DNA from: Streptococcus iniae
GTDB lineage: Bacteria > Bacillota > Bacilli > Lactobacillales > Streptococcaceae
Assembly (NCBI RefSeq): GCF_030732225.1
Contig: NZ_CP132230.1
Location: 2,111,660-2,175,659, forward strand
DNA: 64,000 nucleotides
Direction of reading: 5' to 3'
Of this stretch, positions 61,615 through 64,000 are shown one piece after another (positions within the stretch are counted from its first letter, which is position 1; every line of letters starts with the position of its first letter). The position numbers and the translations under genes were made by a program. Under the pieces are notes generated by a model, which was not told the origin of the DNA, made no database searches, and was given only the letters and a program-made list of their open reading frames with translations.

Positions 61615-61635
61615 TTTTCCACAGCCTGTGGATTT
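61615..61635. promoter_or_regulatory. DnaA-box pair upstream of htrA
   Basis: TTTTCCACA and, in inverted order, TGTGGATTT (complement AAATCCACA) flank a 3-bp centre. Each differs by one base from the DnaA box TTATCCACA. It is about 2.2 kb from the main oriC cluster. Confidence 0.55.
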
Positions 61636-61636
61636 C

Positions 61637-61665
61637 TTTATTTTTAAACTATTTTAAGGTATAAT
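61637..61665 (+). promoter_or_regulatory. Promoter of htrA
   Basis: TTTATT, a 17-bp spacer and TATAAT. The spacer holds TTTAAA and TTTAAG 4 bp apart, a degenerate form of the CiaR direct repeat TTTAAG-N5-TTTAAG. CiaRH control of htrA is known in pneumococcus, so this is plausible but unproven. Confidence 0.55.
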
Positions 61666-61711
61666 TAAGCAGAATTTTATACCATTGTAAATAATAGTTG
61701 GAGGTAGTATA

Positions 61712-62914
61712 ATGTCACATTTTAAAAATATATACAAATTAATTTGGGTTCTTTTGGCAGGCTTTTTAGGTGGTTTTTTTGCATTTATAGTTATTAATAC
61801 CTTTAATCAAAAAACTTCTACACAAGAGACAATTATTTCAAATCCTACTAAAACAAGTAAAGTAACTTATAAAAACACAACTAATACAACTAAAGCGGTA
61901 AAGGTTATCCAAAATGCTGTTGTATCTGTGCTCAATTATCAAGCAGTTGATACAAATACGTCAAATCCTGCAAGTCAACTTTTTGGACAAGAAAATGATT
62001 TAAAAAAAGATGACGGGCTAGCTCTTTTTAGTGAAGGATCTGGTGTCATTTATAAAAAAGATGATAAATCTGCTTATTTAGTAACAAATAATCATGTTAT
62101 TGATGGTGCTAAACGAATTGAAATTCTACTAGCTGATGGTTCTAAAGTTGTTGGAAAATTAGTTGGTTCTGATACTTATTCAGATTTAGCTGTTGTTAAA
62201 ATTTCAGCTGATAAAATTAAATCTATTGGAGAATTTGCTGACTCTACAAAAATAAATGTTGGTGAAGTTGCAATTGCTATTGGTAGCCCACTGGGATCTG
62301 AATATGCTAATTCCGTAACAGAAGGTATTGTTTCAAGTCTTAGCAGAACAGTTACTCTAAAAAATGAAGAAGGACAGACCGTTTCAACAAATGCTCTACA
62401 AACAGATGCAGCAATTAATCCTGGTAATTCAGGTGGTCCATTAATCAATATTGAAGGGCAAATTATTGGGATTAATTCAAGTAAAATTTCTTCAGGTTCA
62501 AATGGAGGAGCTGTCGAAGGAATGGGATTTGCAATTCCTTCCAATGACGTTCTTAAAATTATTAATCAACTTGAAGGAAAAGGAGAAGTGATTCGTCCTG
62601 CCTTAGGCATTTCAATGGTTAATCTTGGTGATCTGTCAACAAATGCAATTAGCCAATTAAAGATTCCAAAGGACTTAACAGGTGGTATTGTTGTCGCATC
62701 TGTCAAAGAAGGGATGCCTGCTTCAGGAAAACTTGAGCAATACGATATTATTACAGAAATTAATGGCAAAGCTGTCACTACAACAAGTGATCTTCAAAGT
62801 GAATTATATGGACATAATATTGACGACTCAATCAAAATAACTTTCTATAGAGGAAAAGATAAGAAAACAGATACCATCAAACTAACAAAGACAACTAAAG
62901 ATTTAGAAAAATAA
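61712..62914 (+). CDS. htrA: HtrA/DegP serine protease
   Basis: This surface serine protease and chaperone handles misfolded exported proteins and affects competence and virulence in streptococci. The 400-residue protein has one N-terminal membrane anchor (about residues 11-31), a Ser/Thr-rich spacer and a trypsin-like domain with His in VTNNHVIDG, Asp in SDLAVVKI and Ser in GNSGGPL. One PDZ domain ends it. The htrA-parB-oriC order is conserved in streptococci. Confidence 0.97.
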   Translation: MSHFKNIYKLIWVLLAGFLGGFFAFIVINTFNQKTSTQETIISNPTKTSKVTYKNTTNTTKAVKVIQNAVVSVLNYQAVDTNTSNPASQLFGQENDLKKDDGLALFSEGSGVIYKKDDKSAYLVTNNHVIDGAKRIEILLADGSKVVGKLVGSDTYSDLAVVKISADKIKSIGEFADSTKINVGEVAIAIGSPLGSEYANSVTEGIVSSLSRTVTLKNEEGQTVSTNALQTDAAINPGNSGGPLINIEGQIIGINSSKISSGSNGGAVEGMGFAIPSNDVLKIINQLEGKGEVIRPALGISMVNLGDLSTNAISQLKIPKDLTGGIVVASVKEGMPASGKLEQYDIITEINGKAVTTTSDLQSELYGHNIDDSIKITFYRGKDKKTDTIKLTKTTKDLEK

Positions 62915-62946
62915 GTTTTCTAAGAAACTTGACAAGTAATGTCAAA

Positions 62947-62977
62947 TACCTTTACAATATTGTAAAGGTATTTTTTT
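62947..62977 (+). terminator. Terminator between htrA and parB
   Basis: A perfect 10-bp stem, TACCTTTACA/TGTAAAGGTA, has a 4-nt loop and seven T's. Only 15 nt separate it from the parB ATG. Confidence 0.88.
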
Positions 62978-62992
62978 AGATTGGAAAATCGC

Positions 62993-63766
62993 ATGACAGA
63001 AACATATAAAAAAATAGCCATTAAAGATATTGTTGCTAATCCTTATCAACCAAGATTACATTTTAATGAAGATGAGTTAAAAGAATTAGCAGCATCAATT
63101 TCTTTAAATGGTTTAATTCAGCCAATTATCGTCCGTAAATCTGAAGTCTTTGGTTATGAATTAATTGCTGGTGAAAGAAGATTAAGAGCTTCTCAAATAG
63201 CAGGTTTAACTGAAATACCTGCTATTATCAAAACTATTTCTAATAGTGAGAGTATGAATCAAGCTATTATTGAAAATTTACAACGTTCCAATTTAAATCC
63301 AATAGAAGAAGCTAAAGCTTTTCAAAGTATTATTGATAAAAATCAATTAACCCATGATCAATTAGCAGCATATATGGGGAAATCTAGACCTTATATTACA
63401 AATACAATTAGACTCTTACAATTATCCACATCTGTTCTAGATGCCATTGAAAAAAAGACAATAAGTTCTGGCCACGCACGCAGCCTTCTAGCACTCTCAA
63501 CTAAGGAAGAACAAGATAAATATCTTAATTATATTATCAGTCAAAACTTAAATGTTCGACAAACAGAATCTCTTATTCGAAAGAGTAAGGTTAAAAAAGA
63601 AAAGAAAAAAGAAAAGACACTTTTTACAAAAGCTATTGAAAATGAGCTTGCTAAATCACTTGGACTAGCAGTTTCAATTTCCTTAAACAAAGATGGTAGT
63701 GGGCAGTGTCATTTTACTTTTCACAACGACGACGAATTAAACAGAATTATCAACAAGCTAAAATAA
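62993..63766 (+). CDS. parB: Chromosome-partitioning protein ParB (Spo0J)
   Basis: ParB is a CTP-dependent clamp that loads at parS and spreads, recruiting SMC to the origin. The 257-residue protein has NPYQPRLHFNEDELKELAAS, the CTP-binding GERRLRA motif (about residue 60), the helix-turn-helix HDQLAAYMGKSRPYITNTI and a C-terminal dimer domain. The start may be this ATG or the TTG 12 nt upstream; neither has a strong ribosome site. No parA is adjacent, as in other streptococci. Confidence 0.95.
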   Translation: MTETYKKIAIKDIVANPYQPRLHFNEDELKELAASISLNGLIQPIIVRKSEVFGYELIAGERRLRASQIAGLTEIPAIIKTISNSESMNQAIIENLQRSNLNPIEEAKAFQSIIDKNQLTHDQLAAYMGKSRPYITNTIRLLQLSTSVLDAIEKKTISSGHARSLLALSTKEEQDKYLNYIISQNLNVRQTESLIRKSKVKKEKKKEKTLFTKAIENELAKSLGLAVSISLNKDGSGQCHFTFHNDDELNRIINKLK

Positions 63767-63787
63767 GCTGTTGATAGTTTCTTTTTT
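63749..63787 (+). terminator. Terminator overlapping the end of parB
   Basis: The stem TATCAAC plus AGCT pairs with AGCT plus GTTGATA, with one bulged base, and is followed by a T-rich tract. Confidence 0.6.
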
Positions 63788-64000
63788 ATAACTTCTTTTT
63801 CCACACCTTTTTAAGCCTTCAAACCCTTGTTATTCAAGGTTTTTTTCTTTTTTCCACAAGTTGTGGAAAACTTCCACTAACAATGTGTATATTCTTTCCA
63901 CAAGTTGTTAATAACTTTAATTATTCTCTTTAGAACTGTGGAAAACTTTTCGTTTTTGTGTTAGAATAGTCCTAGTATTACCCATTAGAAGGAAACTCAT
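63767..64000. other. oriC: DnaA-box cluster upstream of dnaA
   Basis: This AT-rich gap has five DnaA-box-like 9-mers: TTTTCCACA at 63797 and 63850, CTTTCCACA at 63894, and the inverted form TGTGGAAAA at 63862 and 63937. Four are one base from TTATCCACA; CTTTCCACA is two bases off. The 63850/63862 pair is a near-perfect palindrome. The window ends in an AAGGAA ribosome-site-like stretch, as expected just before dnaA. dnaA itself is not in the window. Confidence 0.9.
63962..63967 (+). promoter_or_regulatory. Probable dnaA promoter -10
   Basis: TGTTAGAAT is an extended -10 about 33 nt before the window end. The -35 position falls within the DnaA box at 63937-63945, which suggests autoregulation by DnaA. 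Confidence 0.5.

Overview
The window is a low-GC Gram-positive chromosome segment that reads as a Streptococcus, probably of the pyogenic group. Species was not determined; S. uberis, S. parauberis and S. iniae are the kind of candidates I would test. The support is the gene content and order: recA-cinA with a competence (CIN) box, rpmF-rpmG, gdpP-rplI-dnaB, the ecfA1-ecfA2-ecfT module behind pgsA and rodZ, recF-guaB-trpS, and rlmH-htrA-parB running into a cluster of DnaA boxes. The window stops just before where dnaA should start, so it is the left flank of oriC. Most genes lie on the minus strand, which is the leading strand of the left replichore.

Layout. 1-10.4 kb: DNA repair and recombination on the minus strand (recA, cinA, tag, ruvA, an LmrP-like exporter, mutL, mutS, a YlbF/YmcA-family gene, argR). 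10.7-19.2 kb: tRNA synthetases (argS, aspS, hisS), three tandem YitT/DUF2179 membrane proteins, and ribosomal proteins L32 and L33. 19.25-20.67 kb: an apparently intact IS3-family element inserted inside the rpmG terminator. 20.9-30.0 kb: the accessory part, with an XRE/membrane-protein pair, a two-component system beside a small secreted protein carrying a perfect 37-residue duplication, an XRE-TPR regulator, a NUDIX gene, a TetR/cation-efflux pair, a DUF368 (PopT-type) transporter, a TetR/DUF1304 pair and a 35-residue membrane peptide.

30.3-42.2 kb: core genes again (rpsD, veg, dnaB, rplI, gdpP, mnmG, mnmA, L-serine dehydratase sdaAB/sdaAA, a HAD phosphatase, a secreted transglycosylase). 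42.3-50.7 kb: ECF transporter core, pgsA, rodZ and an M16 peptidase pair, divergent from yaaA-recF. 50.9-57.7 kb: a sugar-uptake permease, guaB, T-box-controlled trpS, a fourth YitT paralogue and an ABC-F ATPase with one degenerate ATP site. 57.7-64 kb: a YfhO-type membrane protein, tRNA-Asn, tRNA-Glu and tRNA-Arg, rlmH, htrA, parB and oriC.

How it works together. Four parS-like sites and two zones of DnaA boxes match ParB/DnaA-based origin organisation; no parA is seen. I saw no CRISPR array, prophage or rRNA. No clearly new multi-gene system stands out. The best leads are the secreted repeat protein with its two-component system, the IS that carries a terminator into the terminator it broke, the asymmetric ABC-F protein, and several candidate operators and long inverted repeats.
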